A DNA stretch of 64,000 nucleotides, from assembly GCA_034003325.1 (NCBI GenBank), contig JAVEYW010000018.1, positions 34,703 to 98,702 of the forward strand, written 5' to 3'. This DNA is from Desulfobacterales bacterium (lineage in GTDB: Bacteria > Desulfobacterota > Desulfobacteria > Desulfobacterales > JAFDDL01). The translations under genes and the position numbers were made by a program. Positions 26,613 through 35,337 of this stretch are shown one piece after another; position 1 is the first letter of the stretch, and each line of letters begins with the position of its first letter. The notes under the pieces were generated by a model that saw only the letters and a program-made list of their open reading frames with translations, was not told the DNA's origin and did no database searches.

Positions 26613-28664
26613 TTAACTGGCTTTTGTTTTAATCGGTAACGAGACGGTAAATTGAGTGCCGATCCCCGGCGTGGACGCCACATCGATTTCACCTCCGAGG
26701 GATTTGATGATGTTCTGAGAAACACTGAGCCCGAGCCCCGTCCCTTTGCCCACCTCCTTGGTTGTAAAAAATGGATTGAAGATATCGGGTAGAAGTTCCG
26801 GAGGAATACCACCCCCCGTATCTTTTATGATGACCTCTATATGCTGATCTTTTCTGCGGGTGGTAATCGTGATCGTACCGGCACCCGTGATGGCATCACC
26901 CGCATTGTTGATGAGATTTAAAAACACCTGACGAATCTTATCGCTGTCCAGCAGAATTTCCGGAATGCCCGGATCGTATTCACGAACGATCTCGATACCG
27001 GCGGTCTTGAACTCGCGTTCTTTTAACCCGGACATAACCTCATTTAAAATTTTATTCACATGGCACGGGATGAGTTTTGGCTCGTTTTTTCTCCCGAAAT
27101 CGAGCAGTTGTCGTGTTATGGTTCTGGCCCTGAAGGCGGCCGATTCAATGGCTTCAACCTCTTTCATCACATTTTCCCGGCTCGGCGTAAGACCGAATTC
27201 CGGGTCGAAAAGATCTTTGATTACCCCACTGGCGGCGACGATAACGGCCAGCGGATTGTTGATCTCGTGAGCGACTCCGGTGGCCAGTTCCCCCACGGAG
27301 GCCAGTTTCGAGGCGTGAAAGAGCTGAATGCGCAACTCTTCGCTTTTATCGGCCGCCGCCTTGGACCAGCCGATCAGCCGGCTGTTGGCAAACCAGATGC
27401 CTGCCGCGATGGAAAAAAAGATAATGCCGAGGCTGATCGTCATAATGCGCCGGCTGCGATACATGGCAGCGTGAGCGATGTTGAGGGGTTGTCTCACCAG
27501 CAGCGCCCAGGGGGCTTCCTTGAGCCATGCAAAACCGATCAACACGGCATTGCCGTTTTCCCGAATCTCCTCGACGCCGGAAAAAATATCCGTTGGGGGT
27601 ATAAAGTCACTTTTCTCCAGCAATTCCCCCCGGTTCGGATCGACGATCTGGTAGCGGCCTTCCTTGTTGATCAGGGCGGATTCGACGGCCTTGCCGCGGC
27701 TGATGGCGCGAAGGAGCATATAAAACTTATCCGGATCCAGTGTGGCGCGCATGACAAAGGGCGCACCTTCGATAACCTGCCTGACGGCAATGGTGAAATG
27801 CGGCTTATTTCGAAGTCCTGAATAAATATCACTGATAAAATAATGCCGATCTTGACGCAGAAGCGTTTTAAACCAGGTTTCGTTGCTGTAATTTTTTCCC
27901 TGTAACTCGGGAAACGGACCCGCATATCCGATTTGAATGCCTTGGGCATTTAAAAAACCGACATCACAGAAGGCATCACTGGCTTGTCTCAGGTTCTGAA
28001 GGCACTGCGCCATGATGCCGACGGAAGGCGAAAGGGTAAATTCATTGCCGTGAAAGAGGCTGAAAAGATTAACGACACGTTCCTGCAAAAACAGATCGAC
28101 CGTGTTTTTTTGGCTGTTTGAAAGGGCCTCTAAGTTCAATCGGCCTGTGTTTTTCAGCGTGGTGCTGAACTGAAATTGAAAATAAGTGAAAAAGGCCGCG
28201 TAGGGCAACATGAAGGCCGCCAGCAGCCCGAGCGCCAGCTTCAGCTTGAGTTCCTTAAAATAGATATCTCGTTTTTCTTTTTGATTTTTAATGTGTTGTC
28301 TTTTTTCAAAGGCGGATTTGATTTTTTCGGAAATATCCTCGATGTCGACCGGTTTCATTAAATAATCGGCCGCGCCCAGTTTAACCCCCTCGACTGCGGA
28401 TTCCACCGTGGCATGACCGGTGAGCATGATGACTTCAACGAGCGGAAAATCATGCTTGATCTTTTCCAAGGTCGCGATGCCGCCCATGCCAGGCATTTTG
28501 ACATCCAGAATGACCACATGAATGTTCATTTTTTTCAATTTCGCCAATGCCTCCGCGCCGCTGGCGGCGGTCTCGACGGCATACCCTTTTTTCTCCAACA
28601 GCTTTTGGGTCGTTGTCAGATATCTTTCTTCATCATCCACCAGCATGACGTTGATGTTCGGCAT
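26613..28664 (-). CDS. REC-Cache-histidine kinase, first gene of the signalling cluster
   Basis: A 683-residue hybrid with an unusual order: the receiver comes first (about 1-125; [42 protein letters not shown]). Membrane helix 1 (about 147-168), a periplasmic Cache domain ([38 protein letters not shown]) and helix 2 (about 405-427) follow. The kinase core has its phospho-acceptor His in [17 protein letters not shown] (about 455), N box [16 protein letters not shown]1 IKDTGGGI and G2 [11 protein letters not shown]. The Cache region resembles that of the kinase at 22052-23785, so these two sensors are probably paralogues. The receiver lies on the cytoplasmic side before the first helix. The REC-transporter gene starts 62 bp downstream. 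Confidence 0.88.
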   Translation of the reverse strand: MPNINVMLVDDEERYLTTTQKLLEKKGYAVETAASGAEALAKLKKMNIHVVILDVKMPGMGGIATLEKIKHDFPLVEVIMLTGHATVESAVEGVKLGAADYLMKPVDIEDISEKIKSAFEKRQHIKNQKEKRDIYFKELKLKLALGLLAAFMLPYAAFFTYFQFQFSTTLKNTGRLNLEALSNSQKNTVDLFLQERVVNLFSLFHGNEFTLSPSVGIMAQCLQNLRQASDAFCDVGFLNAQGIQIGYAGPFPELQGKNYSNETWFKTLLRQDRHYFISDIYSGLRNKPHFTIAVRQVIEGAPFVMRATLDPDKFYMLLRAISRGKAVESALINKEGRYQIVDPNRGELLEKSDFIPPTDIFSGVEEIRENGNAVLIGFAWLKEAPWALLVRQPLNIAHAAMYRSRRIMTISLGIIFFSIAAGIWFANSRLIGWSKAAADKSEELRIQLFHASKLASVGELATGVAHEINNPLAVIVAASGVIKDLFDPEFGLTPSRENVMKEVEAIESAAFRARTITRQLLDFGRKNEPKLIPCHVNKILNEVMSGLKEREFKTAGIEIVREYDPGIPEILLDSDKIRQVFLNLINNAGDAITGAGTITITTRRKDQHIEVIIKDTGGGIPPELLPDIFNPFFTTKEVGKGTGLGLSVSQNIIKSLGGEIDVASTPGIGTQFTVSLPIKTKAS

Positions 28665-29012
28665 TGGATTTATTTCTCAACCAAGACGGTTTAAGGGTTC
28701 AGAAAAAAAACGGTGATACCTGTCGTCATGATTGAGCAAGCCCCATGCCAACTGACCACCATCCGCCGGGCAAAGGCGGGGAAATACAATGGTATCTATC
28801 TGTAAAAATGAGGTTAAATATTTGTTCAAACCGGAGGGTTGAATCCCGCGGTAACAAAATAGTGTCCGCCCGCTTTACACCATGTAAAAAGAAGGCGATG
28901 CGGGAGAGGGGAAAAAGGCCACGACTCATTTTTATTGACATATTCCGCATAAAAAGCGAGTTTTTGCCACATATCATTCATTATTTTTCTTAAAAAAAGG
29001 GCTTCTATCTTA
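28665..29012. other. Divergent intergenic region
   Basis: These 348 bp separate the start of the minus-strand signalling cluster from the plus-strand amidohydrolase gene. They must hold both promoters. A TTGACA at 28935-28940 has no good -10 partner at the right distance. No clear palindrome or RNA element was seen. Confidence 0.4.
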
Positions 29013-30815
29013 ATGACCACGCTAAAATCCGATTCCCGACACTCGGCCGCCGATGCACAACAAAAACCTATTGATATGCTTCTTACCGGCGGAACGGTTT
29101 TGAATGTCTATTCAGGAGAGTTACTGAAAGCAGACGTTACCGTACATAATGGAAAAATATGGTCGGTAGGCCATTTCAACCCGGTGCAGCCCCATGCCGC
29201 GCGCATCATCGATGTCACGGATAAGGTGCTGGTTCCCGGTTATATTGAACCCCACGCTCATGCCGATAATATCTATAATCCGATATCGTTCGGTGAAGAA
29301 GCGTGCAAAAAGGGGGTTACCACAATTTTCTGTGATAACCTCGTGTATTTTCCGCCCATCGGGGTAACGCTGTTTGAGGAATTGATGAACACGCTTTCCA
29401 AAGGGCCGGTTAAATTTTTCTGGTTTTGCAGGACGAATCCCCAGACCGCCGTAGCGAATGAAGACGAGATTTTCTCATTGGATTCCATTGAAACCCTTAT
29501 CAAAAACCCGTTTGTTCGATCCATTGGCGAAATAACAAGATGGCCCGACATGATAAAGGGAAATTCAAAAATTTTGAATATGATTGACGCCGCCAGAAAG
29601 GCCAATAAGCGAGTGGATGGCCATCTTGCCGGCGCCAAATTCGAAAAACTGAACGTTCTCGCCCGAGTGGGTGTGGAATCCTGCCATGAGAGCATAACCG
29701 GGGAAGATGTGCTCAACAGGTTACGGCTCGGCCTGTATGTTATCTTAAGAGAAAGTTCGCTCAGACGGGACTTGGCCGATATCATCCGGCCGATTGTCGA
29801 AAAAAATATACTGACGGAACGATTGATGTTGACCACGGATTCGTCTACGGCCGTATATTATGACACGTTCGGTATGACCGACCATCTGATCGATATCGCC
29901 ATTAAGGAAGGCATTCCCCCCGTATTGGCATACCGCATGGTAACCCTTAACCCCGCCGTATATTACGGTCTGGACCGGCAGATCGGCGGCATTGCGCCGG
30001 GAAGAGACGCTGACATACTAATTTTGAAAGATCTCTATCATCCGGTTCCGGAAACAACGATATCCAAGGGACGGGTAATCGCAAAGAATGGCAACCTCGC
30101 CGCCCCCTTTCCTCAAATAGCGTGGGAGAAATTTTTTCCAAAAACACTGTTCGTGAATCATGAGTGGCGTGCGACGGCAGATTTTTTCAAGATTTTCACT
30201 CCGGAAAAATCGATGGATTTCCCCGTGGTGGAAATGATCAGCGCTGTCATCACCCGCGTCAAATGGACTTGTTTTGATTCGGAAAATGGACATTTAACGC
30301 TGCAGGATAAAGAGGGGGTATGCCATGCCGCCCTATTGGACAGGAATGGACGTTGGATCACCAATGGCATGGTCGGAGGCTTTGGGGATGGAATTGAGGG
30401 GTTGGCCTCTTCTTATAATACCGCCAGAGAAATTTTGGTATTAGGCCGTTCACACGAAGCAATGAAGACCGCCGTGAATAGAGTGTTGGAGATGAAGGGG
30501 GGCATTGTCCTTATTGAAAAAGGTGAGATTATTTATGAATTTCCCTTGCCTCTTTTGGGATATGGTTCCTACGAACCATTGCAGTTGGTCGCTCGAAAAG
30601 AAAAAGAATTAATCGATATCCTTTTAACCAGGGGTTATCGATTTCATGATCCGTTTTATACGCTTGCCTTTTTGCCGAATGATTTCCTGCCCGATGCCAG
30701 AATCAATTATAACGGCGTGGTCGATATCAAGACCGGTGAGGTTCTTTGGCCGCGAAAAGACTTGAAAGCGCAACAAACACTTTCTAAAATATCAAGTAAC
30801 AGCATTGCCCCATAA
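29013..30815 (+). CDS. Adenine deaminase-like amidohydrolase
   Basis: A 600-residue protein with the adenine deaminase architecture: an N-terminal beta-sandwich strand (DMLLTGGTVLNVYSGE), an amidohydrolase barrel starting VPGYIEPHAHADN (metal HxH), GHLAGAKFEKL, the YRMVTLNPAVYYGLD and GGIAPGRDADILIL segments, and the C-terminal domain ending GGIVLIEKGEIIYEFPLPLLG. Adenine deaminases convert adenine to hypoxanthine and ammonia. Some usually conserved sites differ: the DHE-type motif reads SCHES, and the region normally DDRHPDD reads TTDSSTAVYYD. The family is therefore clear but the substrate is less certain. The next gene begins 23 bp downstream. Confidence 0.75.
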   Translation: MTTLKSDSRHSAADAQQKPIDMLLTGGTVLNVYSGELLKADVTVHNGKIWSVGHFNPVQPHAARIIDVTDKVLVPGYIEPHAHADNIYNPISFGEEACKKGVTTIFCDNLVYFPPIGVTLFEELMNTLSKGPVKFFWFCRTNPQTAVANEDEIFSLDSIETLIKNPFVRSIGEITRWPDMIKGNSKILNMIDAARKANKRVDGHLAGAKFEKLNVLARVGVESCHESITGEDVLNRLRLGLYVILRESSLRRDLADIIRPIVEKNILTERLMLTTDSSTAVYYDTFGMTDHLIDIAIKEGIPPVLAYRMVTLNPAVYYGLDRQIGGIAPGRDADILILKDLYHPVPETTISKGRVIAKNGNLAAPFPQIAWEKFFPKTLFVNHEWRATADFFKIFTPEKSMDFPVVEMISAVITRVKWTCFDSENGHLTLQDKEGVCHAALLDRNGRWITNGMVGGFGDGIEGLASSYNTAREILVLGRSHEAMKTAVNRVLEMKGGIVLIEKGEIIYEFPLPLLGYGSYEPLQLVARKEKELIDILLTRGYRFHDPFYTLAFLPNDFLPDARINYNGVVDIKTGEVLWPRKDLKAQQTLSKISSNSIAP

Positions 30816-30838
30816 GGATTTAAACAAGGAAAGCAGGG

Positions 30839-31858
30839 ATGGCAAAAAATAAAAATAAAAAGCGGAATATCGCCAAACGGATACGCCGCGCCGGCGAGAA
30901 CAGAAAAGTCAAACGGAAACTTACGCTGGCCAAACTGAAGAAAGACCAGCAGCGGTCCGCATCATCTGAAAAAGCATCGCTATCCGCAGAGCCCCCGCCC
31001 GACGGCTTTCGAACCATTTCCACCAACCAGGCGATTTTAGAATACGCCCGGCCGCTGATGGAAAAAGCCGAGGGCGAAGAAAACATAAAAGGCGCGATGC
31101 AAGCCGCGATGGTGTTCTGGAATTACAGCATTGCCGCAAAAGAGGGAAATATTGGCACTATGCTGGCGGATATGGAGAAAAAAATTCTAAAGGCCCTTCG
31201 CGACAGTTTTCATATGGATGAGGCTTCCGGCAAAGATTTCCTGGAAATGATGGTGGCCCGGTATGATTATCTGTTTCCGCGAGACATACAACCCCGGGAG
31301 GCTCCCTTTATGTTCATTCGAAAGGATGTGGCGTATTTGATTCGGCCCGTTGACGCGTCCAGAATTCAGCTCAACCAAGACGTCGTGGTCGCAGACGACG
31401 AAGACCGGATGCTGTTCCAGGAGTTGCAATGGTTGGATGAATTGGCCGTTATGAATGCGGACTTCGAAAATATTGATGCGCTGCTCTCCTCCCTTAAGGA
31501 TCGATTCCCCGCGGCGTTTCAAAAATGGCTGATCGCCAAAGGTCTGGCCAAAGAGTTTGCCATCGAGTTTTCAACGTGTCTATCCATTTGGTTTGACTTC
31601 ATTTACGCCTATGAACACGATGAAGACACCTCCCTTGTTTCAGTACCGGCTTCAAGCTGGTTTGAGTTTTTTCATGAGTTTTTGCTAAGAAAAACGGTGG
31701 TCAAACCGCCGTTGTATGTCCACTGGCCGCCGGCATTGAAGCTGTTTTACCAATACCTGCACGAAAGAAATTTCGTAAAAAGCGCCCATGAGGCAGTCCG
31801 GTTTATTCAGGATATCGAACCCGGTTTTTATGATTTATTGCGGAAACAATTTTCATAG
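30839..31858 (+). CDS. Hypothetical protein, basic N-terminus
   Basis: A 339-residue soluble protein that I do not recognise. The first 45 residues are extremely basic (MAKNKNKKRNIAKRIRRAGE and more), like a nucleic-acid-binding or ribosome-associated tail. The remainder is mostly helical and acidic, with aromatic-rich segments such as MVFWNYSIAAKEGN, YDYLFPRDIQP and WFDFIYAYEHDEDTS. There is no signal peptide, membrane segment or catalytic motif. AAGGA precedes the ATG. It lies 23 bp after the amidohydrolase gene and is probably co-transcribed. It converges on the RhlE helicase gene with 52 bp between. Confidence 0.6.
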   Translation: MAKNKNKKRNIAKRIRRAGENRKVKRKLTLAKLKKDQQRSASSEKASLSAEPPPDGFRTISTNQAILEYARPLMEKAEGEENIKGAMQAAMVFWNYSIAAKEGNIGTMLADMEKKILKALRDSFHMDEASGKDFLEMMVARYDYLFPRDIQPREAPFMFIRKDVAYLIRPVDASRIQLNQDVVVADDEDRMLFQELQWLDELAVMNADFENIDALLSSLKDRFPAAFQKWLIAKGLAKEFAIEFSTCLSIWFDFIYAYEHDEDTSLVSVPASSWFEFFHEFLLRKTVVKPPLYVHWPPALKLFYQYLHERNFVKSAHEAVRFIQDIEPGFYDLLRKQFS

Positions 31859-31910
31859 CGGGGGCCGGTAGCGTTTCCATCCGCTCACGACCTTTGGAAA
31901 TCGAGGAGTA

Positions 31911-33266
31911 TCAATGCCGAGAGGTCCTTTTCCCCGGCTTATCGTTTCTTTTGCCGGATCGGGTTTTTGATACCGGCGCCGGGCCGTTGCCGGACCCTTT
32001 CGTTTTGGAAATACGGGGTTGCGCTCGCTTTTTTGAAGAACTTTTTTCGGCAACCATCTCTTTGATGGCCGGGTCCGCCCTTTGTTCGCTCTGTGTACTG
32101 TTGGGACGATAGAGAACAAAGTCCGGCACATCGCTATCCTCTGTATAACCATTCACCTTTTCCACCGGTATCTTTTGCTTCAGCAAGTTTTCAATGGCCT
32201 GAAGATAACGCTTTTCATCTTGGCTGACCAAGGAAACGGCAAGTCCACTTTCACCTGCGCGGCCGGTGCGACCGATTCGGTGAACATAATCCTCGGGAAT
32301 GGCCGGCATATCGTAATTGACCACAATGGGCAAATGGATGATGTCCAGGCCCCTTGCGGCTACATCCGTTGCCACAAGAATACGAATCTCTCCGTTCTTG
32401 AACGCTTCTAACGTGCGTGTTCGAAAAGACTGGCTTTTGTTGCTGTGCAGGGCGGCGACACGAATCCCTTGTGCCATCAGTTTCTCGGTAAGCTTGTTCG
32501 CCCCGTGCTTTGTGCGGGCAAAAACCAGTATCCGGGTCCAGCGTCCCGTGGTGATCAGATGGATAAGAAGCGCACGTTTATTGGATCGGTCCACCAGGTG
32601 AACCGTTTGCGCAACCGATTCTGCCGCGGTATTGCGGGGCGTCACCTCGATATAGTCCGGATCCTTCAGCATTTTTTCGGCAAGCTCCCGAATCTGTTGC
32701 GTGTAGGTGGCGGAAAACAGCATGGTCCTGCGCTCAGAGGGGACCAGATCGAGAATCTCGGAAATCTCATCGCTAAATCCCAGATCGAGCATTCTGTCCG
32801 CCTCATCGAACACCAGAAACTCAATGCGGGAAAGATTCAGGTGCCTTTGGCAGGCAAGATCGAGCAGGCGTCCCGGTGTGGCCACAAGAATATCGATGCC
32901 GCGTTTCAACCGATCGATCTGCGGATTGATGCGAACCCCGCCGTGAACCACGGTGCATCGCATGGAAACCCGCCTTGCATAGGCCTTGATGCTCGCTCCC
33001 ACCTGAAGCGCCAGTTCCCGCGTGGGGGTCAGGACAAGCGCACGAGGGGGGCGCCCGTTGTTGCTCTGCTGTTGACTCAACACCTCGACCAAAGGGAGCG
33101 CAAACGCGTCTGTTTTTCCTGTTCCGGTCTGAGCACGGGCAAAAATGTCCCGTCCATCAAGGATGGCAGGAATGGCCTGGGTTTGTATGGGGGTTGGATC
33201 GGTGTACCCCTTGGCTTTAAGGGCGTTAAGCAGTTCGACCCGAAGGCCAAGTTGATCAAATGACAT
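31911..33266 (-). CDS. rhlE: DEAD-box ATP-dependent RNA helicase, RhlE type
   Basis: A 451-residue helicase. Motifs in order: Q motif (GYTDPTPIQTQAI), I ARAQTGTGKT, Ia PTRELALQV, Ib VATPGRLLDL, II DEAD, III SATYT, IV ILVFARTKHGA, V ATDVAARGLDI and VI HRIGRTGRAG. The basic, low-complexity tail (about 390-451; KKRAQPRISKTKG and more) is typical of RhlE-type helicases. It unwinds RNA duplexes in ribosome assembly or mRNA decay, and these enzymes often act at low temperature. A cold-shock protein gene lies about 0.9 kb away but is a separate unit. The ribosome-binding site is weak. Confidence 0.9.
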   Translation of the reverse strand: MSFDQLGLRVELLNALKAKGYTDPTPIQTQAIPAILDGRDIFARAQTGTGKTDAFALPLVEVLSQQQSNNGRPPRALVLTPTRELALQVGASIKAYARRVSMRCTVVHGGVRINPQIDRLKRGIDILVATPGRLLDLACQRHLNLSRIEFLVFDEADRMLDLGFSDEISEILDLVPSERRTMLFSATYTQQIRELAEKMLKDPDYIEVTPRNTAAESVAQTVHLVDRSNKRALLIHLITTGRWTRILVFARTKHGANKLTEKLMAQGIRVAALHSNKSQSFRTRTLEAFKNGEIRILVATDVAARGLDIIHLPIVVNYDMPAIPEDYVHRIGRTGRAGESGLAVSLVSQDEKRYLQAIENLLKQKIPVEKVNGYTEDSDVPDFVLYRPNSTQSEQRADPAIKEMVAEKSSSKKRAQPRISKTKGSGNGPAPVSKTRSGKRNDKPGKRTSRH

Positions 33267-33755
33267 GGTATAATCCCGAGTGTTCTTGAAAGGTTCACTT
33301 TTTCGACATATCGACAGCGCCTGTCCATGTCAAAATTCAACAGTATCAGGATCATATCAAAACGCTATTCGCCGTTATCTCGCCATAAAATTTGTAAACT
33401 ACCAAATAAAACCAGCGCAATCAAACCCTATTCACAGGTCATACCGGGCCATCGCATGGATTGCGATAACCCTGGAATTAGACCCTTTACCAGAAACATG
33501 CACGCTTTTGCATGTATATTCGCCGAAGGTGAAAGATGGCTTTTATGCATCCCAGCATCCCAGCATTCCAGCATCCGGCTTTGCCGGATTAGATACAAGC
33601 CGTGTTGCATTTTTGTATCAATTGCATTACGTTTCGCTCTCAGCATTCAAGCCGTTCATTGTTTCCGCTATTTGTAGCGGTGTTTCTTTCCGGCCGCATG
33701 CGAATCTAAAGCGTGATATCAACATAACAACTGAAATTTAAAACAAGGATCATCA
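33267..33755. other. Intergenic region carrying a dispersed repeat
   Basis: These 489 bp lie between divergent rhlE and a small unknown gene. The centre (33482-33591) is a dispersed repeat. Two overlapping open frames here run through the repeat and show no family resemblance, so they were not called. Confidence 0.5.
33482..33591. repeat. Dispersed GCATCCCA-type repeat, copy 2
   Basis: Begins ACCCTTTACCAGAAACATGC, runs through CGCCGAAGGTGAAAGATGGC and ends with four GCATCCCA/GCATTCCA units and CCGGCTTTGCCGG. It is nearly identical to 53660-53787, which has six units. The end forms a small hairpin (CCGG-CTTTG-CCGG). Confidence 0.7.
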
Positions 33756-34052
33756 ATGGATATGAAAGATGAACAATGGGTATGGGTTTTGGTTCACGGA
33801 CCAGAAGGAAATGAACAATTGCTCGGGCAGCAGGACGTCGATGGAAATGTCAGTTTTATTCCTTGTTTCCTGGGTAAGGACGAGGCCGCAAACGGCCTTG
33901 CCCATCTGAACAAAGAGAGGAGCAAGATGCATACGGTGCAGGCCATCATATTTGAAGATTTGAAACGGTACGCCGAGCAAAACGGATTTATGATATTCGT
34001 CATTGACGCTATGGGAAACATTATCGAGCGTATCGGGAATGTCCCACGATAA
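33756..34052 (+). CDS. Small protein of unknown function
   Basis: A 98-residue soluble protein that I do not recognise. Features are an N-terminal VWVLVHGPEGNEQLLGQQ strand pair, FIPCFLGKDEAANGLAHL in the middle and FMIFVIDAMGNIIERI at the end. This alternating strand/helix pattern recalls small regulatory folds such as SseB-like proteins, but no motif is decisive. AAGGA lies 6-10 bases before the ATG, and a good terminator follows its stop, so it looks like a real single-gene unit. Confidence 0.6.
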   Translation: MDMKDEQWVWVLVHGPEGNEQLLGQQDVDGNVSFIPCFLGKDEAANGLAHLNKERSKMHTVQAIIFEDLKRYAEQNGFMIFVIDAMGNIIERIGNVPR

Positions 34053-34080
34053 CCATCGCGCCAGCCTTTCCAAAATAAAA

Positions 34081-34122
34081 AAGGAGCATCTTTCCGTATT
34101 TGTGGATAAGATGCTCCTTTTT
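34081..34122. terminator. Bidirectional intrinsic terminator
   Basis: AAGGAGCATCTT and AAGATGCTCCTT form a perfect 12-bp stem with a 15-base loop. A TTTTTATT tract follows on the plus side, and AAAATAAAA (T-rich on the minus strand) precedes it. It would end the small plus-strand gene and, from the other side, the cold-shock gene. Confidence 0.85.
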
Positions 34123-34142
34123 ATTGGAATCGGATCAGCAGA

Positions 34143-34343
34143 TCAAACGACCGTGACATTCGTCGCGGCAGGACCTTTTTTACCCTGCTCAATGTCAAAG
34201 GTCACGCGGTCGCCTTCACTCAAGGACTTAAAACCGCTCGCATTGATTCCCGAATGATGAACGAACACATCCGGCCCGTTTTCCTGCTCAATAAAACCAA
34301 AGCCTTTGCTGTCGCTAAACCATTTTACAACGCCATTAGCCAT
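34143..34343 (-). CDS. cspA: Cold-shock protein, CspA family
   Basis: A 66-residue cold-shock domain protein, the normal length for the family. It starts [17 protein letters not shown] (RNP1 KGFGFI), then VFVHHSGI (RNP2) and ends [10 protein letters not shown]. It binds single-stranded RNA and DNA as an RNA chaperone. AAAGGAGGG lies ahead of the ATG. The 190 bp up to the enoyl-CoA hydratase gene probably hold its own promoter and a leader, as is usual for csp genes; no specific cold box was identified. The symbol denotes the family; this copy may be housekeeping rather than cold-induced. Confidence 0.92.
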   Translation of the reverse strand: MANGVVKWFSDSKGFGFIEQENGPDVFVHHSGINASGFKSLSEGDRVTFDIEQGKKGPAATNVTVV

Positions 34344-34533
34344 CGTAGCACCCTCCTTTCAAAAATTAATCATAGCTTCAAACTTGAGGTCGCCACTGTG
34401 ACAAATGGAATCTACCTTAAGCACGAAACCGGCGCGGCTATAAAAGACCACGCAATCTAAATTGGACCCGATACTACCATCTTATTTGAAAAAAGCAAGA
34501 ATTTCGTTCTTTTTTTGAAAAAGATTTTTTTAA

Positions 34534-35316
34534 TTACTTTCCCTGATAGACCGGTTTTCGCTTTTCACGAAATGCAGACAGCCCTTCTATCCGGTCTTGA
34601 GTGGGAATCGTGATCCAGTATGCGTTTGATTCGATGGCAAGCCCGGTCTGAAGGTCCGCTTCAAGCCCGCAATTGATGGCATATTTGGCTTGCTCAATCG
34701 CGATCGGCCCATTTTCACAAATCTTGGCCGCCATCTTCAGGCTTTCGTTCAGCAACGTTTCCTGCGGGCACACCTGGTTCACCAGCCCGATTTGAAGCGC
34801 CTCCTGAGCACTAACGCGTCGCCCGGTAAAAATAAGTTCTTTGGCCTTTCCGCGGCCCACCAGCCGCGGCAAGCGTTGCGTCCCGCCCGCACCCGGAATA
34901 ATCGCCAGTGTCGTTTCCGTAAGCCCCAGTGAGGCGTTCTCGGAAGCAATTCGAATGTCGGAAGCCAGGGCAAGCTCGGTTCCCCCCCCCAGCGCGATAC
35001 CGTTTACAGCGGCAATAACCGGCTTATTTAACTGCTCGATGGCGGTAAACAGGGTTCGAATCGTAAAGAGAAATTCCCTGACTTTAATTTCGCTCAACGT
35101 GGCGCGCTCTTTTAGGTCTGCGCCCGCAGAAAACGCCTTATCGCCAGCCCCGGTAATAATCACCACTCTGATTTCCGGCCGAAAGCGGATCGATTCGACA
35201 TGCGTCTTTAACGCATGCAGCAATGTGAGGTTAAAACAGTTCATGACCTCCGGCCGATTCAGCGTCAATACCAGAATATGGTCGTGTTCCTCGGCCAATA
35301 TCACTTGTGTGCTCAT
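34534..35316 (-). CDS. Enoyl-CoA hydratase/isomerase, possibly 3-methylglutaconyl-CoA hydratase
   Basis: A 260-residue crotonase-fold protein. The oxyanion-hole segments FSAGADLKERA and ALGGGTELALASDIRIA are present. The two catalytic Glu positions fall in GGGTELAL (about residue 110) and ETTLAIIPGAGGTQRLPR (about 130). The segment SLGLTETTLAIIPGAGGTQRL resembles AUH-type 3-methylglutaconyl-CoA hydratases of leucine breakdown. It is 21 bp after an acyl-CoA dehydrogenase gene and belongs to a cluster with a methylcrotonyl-CoA carboxylase-like carboxyltransferase and an HMG-CoA lyase, which supports that role. AAGGAG precedes the ATG. The exact substrate is inferred from context. Confidence 0.82.
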   Translation of the reverse strand: MSTQVILAEEHDHILVLTLNRPEVMNCFNLTLLHALKTHVESIRFRPEIRVVIITGAGDKAFSAGADLKERATLSEIKVREFLFTIRTLFTAIEQLNKPVIAAVNGIALGGGTELALASDIRIASENASLGLTETTLAIIPGAGGTQRLPRLVGRGKAKELIFTGRRVSAQEALQIGLVNQVCPQETLLNESLKMAAKICENGPIAIEQAKYAINCGLEADLQTGLAIESNAYWITIPTQDRIEGLSAFREKRKPVYQGK

Positions 35317-35337
35317 CTCTATGATCTCCTTGGGTTA

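Noticed and set aside
28921..28980. Sigma-70 promoter for the amidohydrolase gene
   Set aside because: A TTGACA is present but no -10 element lies 15-19 bases downstream.
33280..33741. Open frames through the intergenic repeat (about 116-153 codons)
   Set aside because: They run through the GCATCCCA-type repeat, have no family resemblance and overlap each other in different frames.
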